A DNA stretch of 52,728 bases, taken from an uncultured Eubacteriales bacterium (lineage in GTDB: Bacteria > Bacillota > Clostridia > Peptostreptococcales > Anaerovoracaceae). The stretch spans positions 1 to 52,728 of the forward strand of contig CACZAM010000008.1 of the NCBI GenBank assembly GCA_902779185.1, read 5' to 3'. This document shows, piece after piece, positions 15,619-23,900 of the stretch. The notes beneath the pieces were generated by a model, which saw only the letters and a program-made list of their open reading frames with translations, had not been told where the DNA came from and did not search any database. Both the position numbers and the translations under genes were made by a program. How positions within the stretch are numbered: position 1 is the first letter of the stretch; every line of letters begins with the position of its first letter.

Positions 15619-16587
15619 ATGGCGAGTTTTGCAATATTACGGATTGAAAAACGCAAGCTTGGGAGCGTGACTCAGCTCAATAATCATCATGAAAGACTCA
15701 AAGAAAAGTATAAAAGCAATGAAGATATTGATCCGGAGAGAACGCATCTCAACTATCATCTCGTCAAACCTGATGGTAAATACAGACAAAAAATATTAGC
15801 CAGGATAAAAGAAGTCGGAGCGAAAAGAAGGAAGGACAGCGTGGTGATGCAGGATGTTTTGATCACTGCATCGCCTGACTGGATCGATGCGAAGACGTAT
15901 GAGGAACAGGTCGAATACTTCAATCACGCTTTCGATTTCATTGCTGATAGGTACGGCAGAGACAACGTTTTATCAGCAGTAGTACACATGGATGAAGCGC
16001 ATCCGCATATGCATCTGGTGTTCGTGCCGATCACTCCTGAAAGAAGACTTTCATCTAAAACTCTGATGGGCGGACCGAAGGGAATGGAAAAACTTCAGGA
16101 CGATTTTCACGAACACATGGTGAAAAAGTATCCGGATCTCACACGCGGGATCTCAAAGAAGATCACAAAGCGCAGACATATTTCATCACAGATGTATAAA
16201 AAGGCCGCAACCTTATACGGGCATTACGATGAGATTGTAAGTGCTATCGATGATATTGGCATGATCGGAAACATGAAAGCAAAGGAAGAGGCAAAAGAAA
16301 AGCTTGCCAAGTATGCGCCGGAACTCGCTACAGTGAAGGCTGACCTCGAGTCAACTCAGAAATATATCCAGACACTCGAGAACAGATTGAGCAGTAGTGA
16401 TGCGGTGATCGAGGGCAAGAATGCTGAACTGAACGCAAAGGATATTGCTCTTTATGAGGAAAGAAGTAAAGTGATACAGCTTGAATATCAGCAGAAGAAA
16501 CTGATCCAACTGCTCGAAAGAATCCCGCCGGAGATTAGAGATGATCTTATGAACGGAAAGAAACCAAAAGGGCGTGACGCGAGGTGA
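15619..16587 (+). CDS. mobV: MobV/Pre-family relaxase
   Basis: I place the start at ATG 15619 (MASFAILRIEKRKLGS) after AAAGGAG, giving 322 residues. The N-terminal MobV signature is clear: HHER with H24 in the place of the catalytic His of MobM, then DIDPERTHLNY at about 37-47, and the metal-binding motif HMDEAHPHMH at 123-132. The C-terminal ~100 residues form a coiled coil. It nicks oriT and leads the strand into a recipient using a helper's secretion channel. Together with the upstream oriT-like site it makes the element mobilizable. Confidence 0.93.
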   Translation: MASFAILRIEKRKLGSVTQLNNHHERLKEKYKSNEDIDPERTHLNYHLVKPDGKYRQKILARIKEVGAKRRKDSVVMQDVLITASPDWIDAKTYEEQVEYFNHAFDFIADRYGRDNVLSAVVHMDEAHPHMHLVFVPITPERRLSSKTLMGGPKGMEKLQDDFHEHMVKKYPDLTRGISKKITKRRHISSQMYKKAATLYGHYDEIVSAIDDIGMIGNMKAKEEAKEKLAKYAPELATVKADLESTQKYIQTLENRLSSSDAVIEGKNAELNAKDIALYEERSKVIQLEYQQKKLIQLLERIPPEIRDDLMNGKKPKGRDAR

Positions 16588-16732
16588 AGTCAATACAGAT
16601 AAAGCCTTAGGATGGTTGATAAGAGGCAGATAAAAACTGTTAAATACAGAAAAATACGGAATTTCTGTGGTATCATAAATGTGTTAAATTTCTTTAAAAC
16701 CAATTTGACGAATAATCAACAAGAGGTGAAAT

Positions 16733-17284
16733 ATGGGTATATTCACACCACCGGCAGGTGAAAAAACTATCCTCGAAAACGATTATGTTTCTTTAAATGG
16801 AACTAATGGTTCGGCGGTTCTTACGGATCAGCATATTTATCACATTACAACAGGTTTCTTTGGAGGTATAAAAGATGTCAACAAGTTGCCTTTGCGTCAG
16901 ATTCAAATCGAAAATGGAAAGGCTCAGGTTACTGTAAAGTTTGCTGTTCTTGAGGGTTCGAAACTGGTAGTTCGCGCAAACAACAGAACATATACCTACG
17001 CATTCACAAATACTCTGACAAATGAAGCGAAAAAATGGGGGGATTATATTACCCAAAAGCTTACAGGGTACACTGCAGATGTTGAACAGACAGGAGAGAT
17101 CGCAGAGGTAGCTTCACAGATCAAAGGAACCATTGATGCATTCAAGGGTGCTTTTGGAGTAAAATCTATGCTTAGCTCAAATGAGAAAGTCAACGGGAAG
17201 TGCAATGCGTGTAGAGCTCCTATCTCAGGCAATAAAGGTTCAGTCGTTCGTTGCCCTTACTGCGATACCGAGCAGAAGTTATAA
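16733..17284 (+). CDS. PH-like domain protein with C-terminal zinc ribbon
   Basis: The 183-residue protein has an N-terminal beta-rich domain (about 15-115) resembling bacterial PH domains (SAVLTDQHIYHI, FFGGIKDVNKLPLRQIQ), a linker, and a C-terminal zinc ribbon with CNAC and CPYC pairs. No membrane segment is seen. It starts a three-gene set with 9- and 18-bp gaps and has AGAGGTG before the ATG. It resembles YdjH/YdjG-type companions of SPFH proteins in Firmicutes envelope-stress loci. The exact role is unknown; membrane or protein recruitment is inferred. Confidence 0.65.
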   Translation: MGIFTPPAGEKTILENDYVSLNGTNGSAVLTDQHIYHITTGFFGGIKDVNKLPLRQIQIENGKAQVTVKFAVLEGSKLVVRANNRTYTYAFTNTLTNEAKKWGDYITQKLTGYTADVEQTGEIAEVASQIKGTIDAFKGAFGVKSMLSSNEKVNGKCNACRAPISGNKGSVVRCPYCDTEQKL

Positions 17285-17293
17285 GGAGGAAAA

Positions 17294-18403
17294 ATGGGAA
17301 TTGTAAAAGCTTTTACAGATTCTGTCAGCGGCTCTATAGCTGATCAGTGGATCGAGATTATAACTGCAGGTCAGTTCGATGAACGTACAGCTGTGACACC
17401 TGGCATTCTAATGAACAGAAATAACGGCAAAGGCGTTAACACGAACGGGTCTGAAGGTGTTATCACTAATGGTTCGAAGATATATGTACCGGAGAATACT
17501 GCGGCATTTATTTTTAGTGAATCTGCAATCGAGGAGATTCTAACTGAAGCAGGTGGATATGAGTATATAAATGGCGAGGAATCTGTTTTCAATACAGGCT
17601 CAGCATCCACTATAGTTGATCAGATTGCAAATAGATTTCAATATGGCGGTGTTTCTTCAAGCCAGAAGAGAATCGCCTTTGTAAACCTCAGAGAACTGCG
17701 TAATATACGCTTTGGAACCAAAGGCCCACAAGTGTATCATGACACATTCTATGGTGTGGATTTGGACATTTATGCATATGGGAATTTCTCAATAAAAGTC
17801 GTTGATCCGGTCAGATTCATCAGAAACTTCGTTCCGGCAAATGTGAGCTACTACTCATTCGATGATTTAAGAGTTAGGTCGCAGATAGTGGCTGAGTTCC
17901 TTCAGTCTTTCCTCGTTTCTTTAAATGTGCTGTCAAATCAGTATCGTCTTGCCCAACTTCCTTCTCATGCAAACGAGATCGTACAGGCAATAAAAAACGA
18001 TCCATACAACGCTGGCTCATGGAAGGAACGATTTGGTTTCGAGATTGGAAATGTAGCAATCGAAAACATCGAATTCTCTGATTCTGCTAGACAGCTTGTA
18101 AACAAATACGCATCGAAGAAGATGGATGTTAAGGCATATGAAGATGTTTCGCAGAAAGCTTCAAATATTGCTGCGCAGCAGAAAATTGCTGAAGGCATCC
18201 AGAACAATGGTTTCGGAGACGTTGGCGGAATGTTTGTTGGAATGAATATGGCACAGTCTGTAGGGGCAAATGCGGCTCCACAGCAAATCGTGTCATTTGA
18301 TCAACAGATTGAAATGCTAAAGAAGATGAAGGACCTTCTCGATGCTGGTATACTGACACAGGAAGAGTTTGATGCTAAGAAAAAAGAAATAATGGGTCTA
18401 TAG
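17294..18403 (+). CDS. SPFH-domain (YdjI/virion core-like) protein with SHOCT tail
   Basis: The 369-residue protein belongs to the COG4260 SPFH (stomatin/prohibitin) branch: it has DLDIYAYGNFSIKVVDPVRF and a long middle helix. A C-terminal SHOCT motif at about 336-369 (LKKMKDLLDAGILTQEEFDA) is a short oligomerization module. B. subtilis YdjI, a relative, assembles at the membrane with YdjF/G/H during envelope stress. There is no signal peptide. A strong AAGGAGG precedes it and the PH-like gene ends 9 bp upstream. Presence on a defence-rich element suggests a role in membrane protection, possibly against phage; that is inference. Confidence 0.75.
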   Translation: MGIVKAFTDSVSGSIADQWIEIITAGQFDERTAVTPGILMNRNNGKGVNTNGSEGVITNGSKIYVPENTAAFIFSESAIEEILTEAGGYEYINGEESVFNTGSASTIVDQIANRFQYGGVSSSQKRIAFVNLRELRNIRFGTKGPQVYHDTFYGVDLDIYAYGNFSIKVVDPVRFIRNFVPANVSYYSFDDLRVRSQIVAEFLQSFLVSLNVLSNQYRLAQLPSHANEIVQAIKNDPYNAGSWKERFGFEIGNVAIENIEFSDSARQLVNKYASKKMDVKAYEDVSQKASNIAAQQKIAEGIQNNGFGDVGGMFVGMNMAQSVGANAAPQQIVSFDQQIEMLKKMKDLLDAGILTQEEFDAKKKEIMGL

Positions 18404-18421
18404 TAAAGGAATAACTGATAT

Positions 18422-19129
18422 ATGAAACTCGTTAAAGTTGAATGTCCGAATTGTCATGCTAGTGTAGACTTTGACCTTGATAATCTCAAAACCACCTGTC
18501 CCTATTGTGATAGCAATCTTATTGTTGACTTCGATGCCGATCGTTATCTTGAAAACAAAGAAGAAACTATTCGTGAAAACAATAGACTGAAAGAATCCAC
18601 GATTCAAAAGGAGCAGGCGTATAAATATTTAGAGCGCACAAAAAAAGCGGACATAAGGCGTCAGAAACAGGCAGCTAAACAAAGAAAAGCTGAACTCAAG
18701 TATGAAGACAGAAAAAATAGGAGAGCTAGTATTAGCCCCGATGACAGATCTTTCTTAATAATATTTTTTTCTATGATGCTTATGGCCGCTGTATGCTTCG
18801 GGGTAGGACTTTTGAGTGACTTTTCAAACAATTTAGCACATCATGAGCAAGAAGACATTCAGCTTCCGGTGTCTTCGGAACAAATAAAGGAAGAAAAATA
18901 CACTTATCAGGAAGTCCAAGAAATATTTGAGACAGCAGGTTTTAATAATATCGTGCTCGAAAAAGATGAGGATGTAAAGATTGGAGTCTTAAAGAAGGAA
19001 GGCCTTGTTAAGAAAGTTACAGTGAACGGAGAAAAGAAGTTTGATAAAGGCTCATGGAGGGCGAAGGATGCCCGAATTGTAATAACCTATCATGCAAAAA
19101 AAGAGAAGAAATCAAAAAAGAAGAATTAA
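18422..19129 (+). CDS. Zinc ribbon, membrane segment and PASTA-like domain protein
   Basis: The 235-residue protein has an N-terminal zinc ribbon (C8, C11, C26, C29), a charged coiled coil (about 40-100), one membrane helix (110-131) and an outer domain (about 162-225). The outer domain, with YQEVQEIFETAGFNNI and a strand-ending ITYH, resembles PASTA modules of cell-wall sensors. The topology suggests a link between a cytosolic complex and the wall. It is the last gene of the SPFH module and is followed by a terminator. The family resembles YdjG. Function is not known to me. Confidence 0.65.
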   Translation: MKLVKVECPNCHASVDFDLDNLKTTCPYCDSNLIVDFDADRYLENKEETIRENNRLKESTIQKEQAYKYLERTKKADIRRQKQAAKQRKAELKYEDRKNRRASISPDDRSFLIIFFSMMLMAAVCFGVGLLSDFSNNLAHHEQEDIQLPVSSEQIKEEKYTYQEVQEIFETAGFNNIVLEKDEDVKIGVLKKEGLVKKVTVNGEKKFDKGSWRAKDARIVITYHAKKEKKSKKKN

Positions 19130-19157
19130 ATAACTAATAGTATTATTTATGGAAATG

Positions 19158-19184
19158 ACGGAGGTGTTTGACACCTCCGTTTTG
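19158..19184 (+). terminator. Terminator after envelope module
   Basis: A perfect 10-bp stem (19158-19167/19171-19180) with a 3-nt loop is followed by TTTG. It lies just before the integrase ribosome site and separates the two transcripts. Confidence 0.75.
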
Positions 19185-19207
19185 TTATGAAGAAAGGAGG
19201 TGCCGGT

Positions 19208-20497
19208 ATGGCAAACAAGATGAACAGCAGTGCCATTCTGGCATCTCTGTCACCGCAAGAAATCTTGGACTTCCAGGTCCGCAATGGTATGATTGACCTA
19301 GACGATGTCAGAGCGTCAATAGTGGACACAGAAAGGAAGAAAATACTTAAAGCACACCCATACGCGATCAGTCACGGCAAGGATGGCAGATGGCGCACAT
19401 GGGTGCCGGACAAAAATGCGAAAGACGGTCGCAAGAAAATCGCAAAATCTACAAAAGAAAAGATCGAAGAAGCAGTCGTCTGTTACTATCTGGAGAACGA
19501 TGAAGAGCTCAGGCGTAAGAGGATGACTCTGAGGGATCTGTACCCGGAATGGCTGGAGTATAAGAAGCTCCATTCCTCAGAGACGACTATCCCTAGAGTC
19601 GAGTCAGACTGGAAGAAGTATTATGAGAACGAGCCTAGTAGTGTTCCTATCATCGATAAAAGAGTCAGAGAGCTTACAAAGATCGAACTCGATGAGTGGA
19701 TTCACAAGCTGATACGTAAGTATGATATGACAAAGGTCAAGTATTACAACGCGTCGCTCATAATCAGACAGATACTTGATTATGCCGTAGAACTGGAGAT
19801 CGTGGAGGAGAATCTGTTCCGTAAGGTCAATGTCGACAGCAAGAGGATGTTTCGCAAGGTCCAGAAGAAGAAGGACTGCACACAGGTATATACGAAAGAA
19901 GAAGAGATCCTCATCTTTCGGGAAGCCTGGAACGACTTCAAGAACAGCAAGCGACTCGTGTACAGACTGGCTCCTTTGGCAGTGATGTTCCAGTTCCTGA
20001 CGGGAGTTCGTATCGGGGAACTGTGCGCACTCAAATTCGATGATGTTGAGAACGGAGTCCTTCATGTCGTCAGGATGCTGCAGAGAGATTCTGATAAGGT
20101 CGTGGAGCATACCAAAAGCCATGAGGACAGAGATGTGCTGCTGACCGATGCAGCTCTTGATATCATAGAGGTTGCGAGAGCGTATCAGGAGGAGCATGGC
20201 TGCATGGGCGAGTATATATTCTCTACCACAGAGGAAGCACTCAGTTACGCAGAAACCAACATTCTTTTGAAGAAGTATTGTAAAAGGCTAAACATCCTTT
20301 ACAGATCGTCGCATAAATCGCGTAAAACTTATATCTCATCGCTGATAGATGCCGGGATTAACATCAATACGATCCGTTCATATGCCGGCCATGCGGATGA
20401 GAGAACTACTTATTTCAACTATTGCTTTGACAGGGCGCCAGATGCAGAAAAGAAGAAACTTCTTGAAAAGGCTCTGGAGACACCTCTCCAGGGCTAG
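19208..20497 (+). CDS. int: Tyrosine recombinase integrase
   Basis: The start is ATG 19208, 7 bp after AAAGGAGG, giving 429 residues; an ATG at 19187 lacks a site. It has an N-terminal arm-binding part (DGRWRTWVPDK, Tn916/AP2-like), a core-binding SAM-like domain (about 105-205) and the catalytic domain. Catalytic residues are R268 (TGVRIGEL), K303 (HTKSHEDR), H369-xx-R372 (SSHKSRK), H395 (AGHADERTT) and Y405. All are present, so it should integrate and excise the element at the tRNA-Lys site. It lies beside attR, the usual layout. Confidence 0.95.
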   Translation: MANKMNSSAILASLSPQEILDFQVRNGMIDLDDVRASIVDTERKKILKAHPYAISHGKDGRWRTWVPDKNAKDGRKKIAKSTKEKIEEAVVCYYLENDEELRRKRMTLRDLYPEWLEYKKLHSSETTIPRVESDWKKYYENEPSSVPIIDKRVRELTKIELDEWIHKLIRKYDMTKVKYYNASLIIRQILDYAVELEIVEENLFRKVNVDSKRMFRKVQKKKDCTQVYTKEEEILIFREAWNDFKNSKRLVYRLAPLAVMFQFLTGVRIGELCALKFDDVENGVLHVVRMLQRDSDKVVEHTKSHEDRDVLLTDAALDIIEVARAYQEEHGCMGEYIFSTTEEALSYAETNILLKKYCKRLNILYRSSHKSRKTYISSLIDAGININTIRSYAGHADERTTYFNYCFDRAPDAEKKKLLEKALETPLQG

Positions 20498-20636
20498 GGC
20501 CTGTACCCAGCATATGTACCCAAAATCGCCTTTTTGTACCCAGAAAAATCGCGTCCTATCTATGCAGTTTTTCGTCTTAAAAGTGAATCAAACCAGCCTC
20601 AAACATTTGAAATTTCAACAGCCCGACAAAAGAAAA
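20498..20636. other. Right-end recombination region
   Basis: No gene is seen. Three GTACCCA motifs (from about 20502 to 20542), the 17-bp inverted repeat copy (20541-20557) and TTTCGTCT (20570-20577, matching the inverse of 122-129) fit recombinase and excisionase arm sites between the integrase gene and attR. Confidence 0.55.
20541..20557 (-). repeat. 17-bp terminal inverted repeat, right copy
   Basis: The sequence cagaaaaatcgcgtcct is the exact reverse complement of 169-185 near attL. It directly follows a GTACC motif. Confidence 0.65.
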
Positions 20637-20656
20637 ACCTCCGATTTCTCGGAGGT
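20628..20656 (-). terminator. Element-supplied terminator for tRNA-Lys
   Basis: On the minus strand an 8-bp stem (20649-20656/20637-20644) with a 4-nt loop is followed by TTTTTCTTTT. It starts 4 bp after the encoded CCA and lies inside the element, so the element replaces the terminator it displaced to 40-78. Confidence 0.8.
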
Positions 20657-20659
20657 CTG

Positions 20660-20682
20660 TGGTGGATGATCAGGGGCTCGAA
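20660..20682. repeat. attR, 23-bp att core copy within tRNA-Lys
   Basis: This copy is identical to 83-105. It forms the CCA, acceptor 3' strand and T-arm 3' half of the tRNA gene, so the tRNA stays whole after integration. Confidence 0.9.
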
Positions 20683-20735
20683 CCCTGGACACCCTGATTA
20701 AGAGTCAGGTGCTCTGCCAGCTGAGCTAATCATCC
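20660..20735 (-). tRNA. tRNA-Lys(CUU)
   Basis: The 76-nt sequence folds into a full cloverleaf: acceptor GGATGAT/ATCATCC, D-stem GCTC/GAGC, anticodon stem CCTGA/TCAGG with loop CTCTTAA (anticodon CUU, reading AAG) and T-stem CAGGG/CCCTG. The discriminator is A and CCA is encoded. Its 3' end is the integration site of the element, which restores it. Confidence 0.96.
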
Positions 20736-20782
20736 ATATTCACTTTCTGCGCTCGCAAGTTATTTTCGCGAGCCGCTTGATG

Positions 20783-20811
20783 ATATTACCACCCAAGCCG
20801 CTGCAAGTCAA
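20783..20811 (-). promoter_or_regulatory. Promoter of tRNA-Lys
   Basis: On the minus strand TTGACT (20806-20811), a 17-bp spacer and TAATAT (20783-20788) lie about 48 bp upstream of the tRNA 5' end. Confidence 0.75.
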
Positions 20812-20861
20812 TAGTAAAAATCCTAAAATTTCTTATAATCCATACATATTAAATCAAATCA

Positions 20862-20890
20862 TTGAAATGTTAACAAATATATAGTAGTAT
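20862..20890 (+). promoter_or_regulatory. Promoter of zinc-ribbon acidic protein gene
   Basis: TTGAAA (20862-20867), a 17-bp spacer and TAGTAT (20885-20890) lie 90 bp before the start codon. Confidence 0.5.
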
Positions 20891-20979
20891 TTCACTGAAT
20901 AATTATGAAAAGGCACGTTTTATGTGCAAAAAAAGCTAAAACTGCCAAAAAGGGCAATAGACTATACGGAGGAAATTAA

Positions 20980-23900
20980 ATGTTCTGTACAAATTGTGGA
21001 AGCAAACTCGTGGATGGCGCTAAGTTCTGCAGCGAATGCGGAGCCAGGGTCGTCAGACCGGAGGAGCCGGTTTTCAGAACAAACCCGGATATTCAGTTTG
21101 AGGAGCCGCAGGTCGAAGCACCTGTAATCGAAACACCTGTGTATGACGAGACTCCTGAAAGACCGGTAAGAGAAAAGGTGTCTTTCGACTGGAGTAACGT
21201 GGTTGATGAGCCGCAGAAGAGAGACTTAAGTGACATTAAGTCGCCTTGGGGCACTACAGGCGGAATCGATGAGAAAGCTATTTATGCTGAGATGACTCCT
21301 TCTACTGAGAAGAGCCGTACGATGAGTTTCATCGATATTCTCAAGGCAGAGAAAGAAGAGAAGGAAAAGGCAGCTGCTGACAAGGCGATCGAGTACACTG
21401 AAGTTCTTAACTTCGATCCTGACCTTACGGCGTTTGAGGAACCGCCTCAGCTTCATTATGCTCCGCTTTATGAGGACGTCGATGAACCAGTCAAGACTCC
21501 TTTCGATATTCCTGAAGATGAGGAAACCGAAACAGACTTTTCAGATGAGGCTTTGTTTGACGAACCTCAGTTTGATGAGCCTGCAGTTGAGGAACCAAAG
21601 CTTGACGAGGAAGTGTTTGCTGAGCCTCAGTTTGATGAGGCTGACTTTGGCGAGCCTGAGATCGAAGAGCCGGTATTTGAAGAACCTCTGTATGAAGAGC
21701 CTCAAAGAATGGCTGAAGCAGCCGAGGAACCTGAGCTTCAGGTTTCAAGAGAAACTATTGCCCAGTTCGATGAATATGTAAAGAGCTTTGAGAAGGAAGC
21801 AGGAATTATCAGTGAGCCTGAGTTTGAGGAACTGGTAATTGAGGAGCCGGCCGAAGAGGAACCTGAGTTTGAAGAGCCGGTCATCGAGGAACCTGCTCTG
21901 GAGGAGCCTGTAGCTGAGGAGCCTGCCGTTGAGGCAGCTGTATATGAAGCTCCTAAGTTTGAACTTCCGGATTTCCTTAAGAAGGTGACCGAATTCGCAT
22001 CCAGAAAGAATGAGCCTGTATTTGAGGCACCTGTGATCGAAGAGCCTGCCATTGAGGAGCCGGTAGCCGAGGAACCTGAGAATGAAGAGCCGGCTGCAGA
22101 GGAACTTGTATTTGAAGAGCTGGTTGTTGAAGAACCTGTTGCGGAGGAACCTGTAGCTGAGGAGCCGGCTTTTGAGGAACCTGTAGCTGAAGAGCCTGTT
22201 TTCCTGGAGCCGTTCGAACCTGAAATAACTTCGGATATCGACGAACTCTTTGCCAGCCTTACACCTGCCAGCCAGGCAGCTGCAGAAGAGCCGGTTGCTG
22301 AAGAGGAAGTTGCGATTGAGGAAGTCGCAGAAGCCGAGCCTGAAGTTACTGAAGAGCCAGCGGAAACTTTCGAGGAGCCTAAGTATGAAGAAATTGAGTA
22401 CAAGGAGCCTGAGGAAGCTGAAGTGACTTTGGAAGACCTCTATCTTGACTTCGAGTCAGCTGCTCCATCGGGTCGCACGATGCGCTTTGATGCAAGCTTA
22501 TATGACGAAATCGAAGACGACGATGACGACGATTTCGATGACGATGACGACGATAAGAAAGCAGAGGAGCCTTCCGAAGCAGTATTCGAAGAGCCTGCTA
22601 CTGTAGAAGAAGATGATATAGACGATGATGATGAGGGTATTGATGAGGAAGAGCTCTTCAGGGAGATGGAAGAGACTAAGCCTGAGATGCCTGAAATGAC
22701 AATAGCACCGCCTGCAGACAAGCAGGAGGAGATTGAAGCCCTCAGAAAGAGACTGGCAGAGCTCACGGGTATTGACCTGTATCAGGTTGCGGATCTCAAC
22801 GCAGCCATGAACCTTGATGAACTCGAGGAAAATGAAGAGTCTGAAGAATTAACTGTCACTGAAGAAGCAGAAGAGGACAATGGTGACGAGCTTTTTGAGG
22901 AACCCTCGGACGATCTGTTCGAGGTAGAAACAACAAAGGATATCGATGAACTCTTCAATGAACTGACTCCGGCCAGCGCTATGTTTGAGCCTGAGTATGA
23001 GCCTGAATTTGGGGTTGAAGAAACTATTGAAGAGCCTGAAGCGGAAGCTTTTGAATTTGAGCCTGAGGTAACACCGGATATCGATGAACTGTTTGCAAGC
23101 CTGGCGCCTGCAAGCGCTCCGGCTGAGCCGGTCATCGAAGAAGTGACTGAGCCGGTCATCGAAGAGGTGGTCGAGGAAGTCCCAGTGGCTGAACCAGTCA
23201 TCGAAGAAGTAGCTGAGCCGGTCATCGAAGAGGTGGTCGAGGAAGTCGCAGAGGTTGAACCAGTCATCGAAGAAGTAGCTGAGCCAATCGTAGAAGAGAT
23301 TGAGGAAGTCCCAGTGGCTGAACCGGTCATCGAAGAGGTGGTTGAGGAAGCCGCAGTGGCTGAACCGGCAGTCGAAGAATCCGTGGAAGACATCTATCTG
23401 CAGGATTTTGAGCCGTTCGAAAGAGCTCCTAGAGAACATAAAGAAGAGCCGGTTTTCGAAGAAGAGTTTGAGGAATCCGTAGAAGAAGTTGCTCCTGTTG
23501 CAGAGGCTGTTGAAGAGCCGGTCTTTGAGGACGTGCTCGAAGTGGTCGCTGAAGAGCCGGCTCCTGTTGTAGAAGTTATTGAAGAACCAGTAGCTGAGCC
23601 GGTCGCTGAGGAAGTGATCGAAGAGGCTGCTGAAGAGGCAGCTCCTGTCGAGGAAATTGTTGAAGAGCCATCAGTTAAGGAAACAGATGCTCTTTCACTC
23701 GAAGAACTTGAGAAAGATCTGTTCGGAGTCAATCTGGAAGAAGAAACAGAAGCTGAAGAGACAAAGAAGATCGATAAGTTCTATACACTTTACCGCAAGA
23801 ACGAGGAATTCCAGAGACTCCTCGACGAGGAATATGAAAAACTCAAACACGGCGGCGGACTGACAGAAGAAGAGAAAGCTGCTGTTGATGCCGTTCCTAG

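Larger units (their letters stand above)
83..20682. mobile_element. Integrative mobilizable element in tRNA-Lys
   Basis: The element is bounded by a perfect 23-bp direct repeat (83-105 and 20660-20682). The right copy is the 3' end of a tRNA-Lys gene, and a tyrosine integrase gene lies about 160 bp inside that end. Internal genes include a MobV relaxase and a RepA-like ATPase, but no type IV secretion or coupling protein genes, so transfer would need a helper element. Cargo is an XRE-ImmA/PIN pair, CBASS, IS30, a type I restriction system and an SPFH-type envelope module. The GTACCCA repeats and a 17-bp inverted repeat near both ends look like recombinase arm sites. Boundaries are seen directly; mobility is inferred. 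Confidence 0.9.

Noticed and set aside
14245-18403. Conjugation (type IV secretion) genes
   Set aside because: No VirB4, VirD4 or other channel genes were found in the element; only relaxase and ATPase genes are present.
21738-23732. Long minus-strand Ser/Gly/Thr-rich frames
   Set aside because: They are mirror frames of the Glu/Pro repeats of the plus-strand gene and have no ribosome sites.
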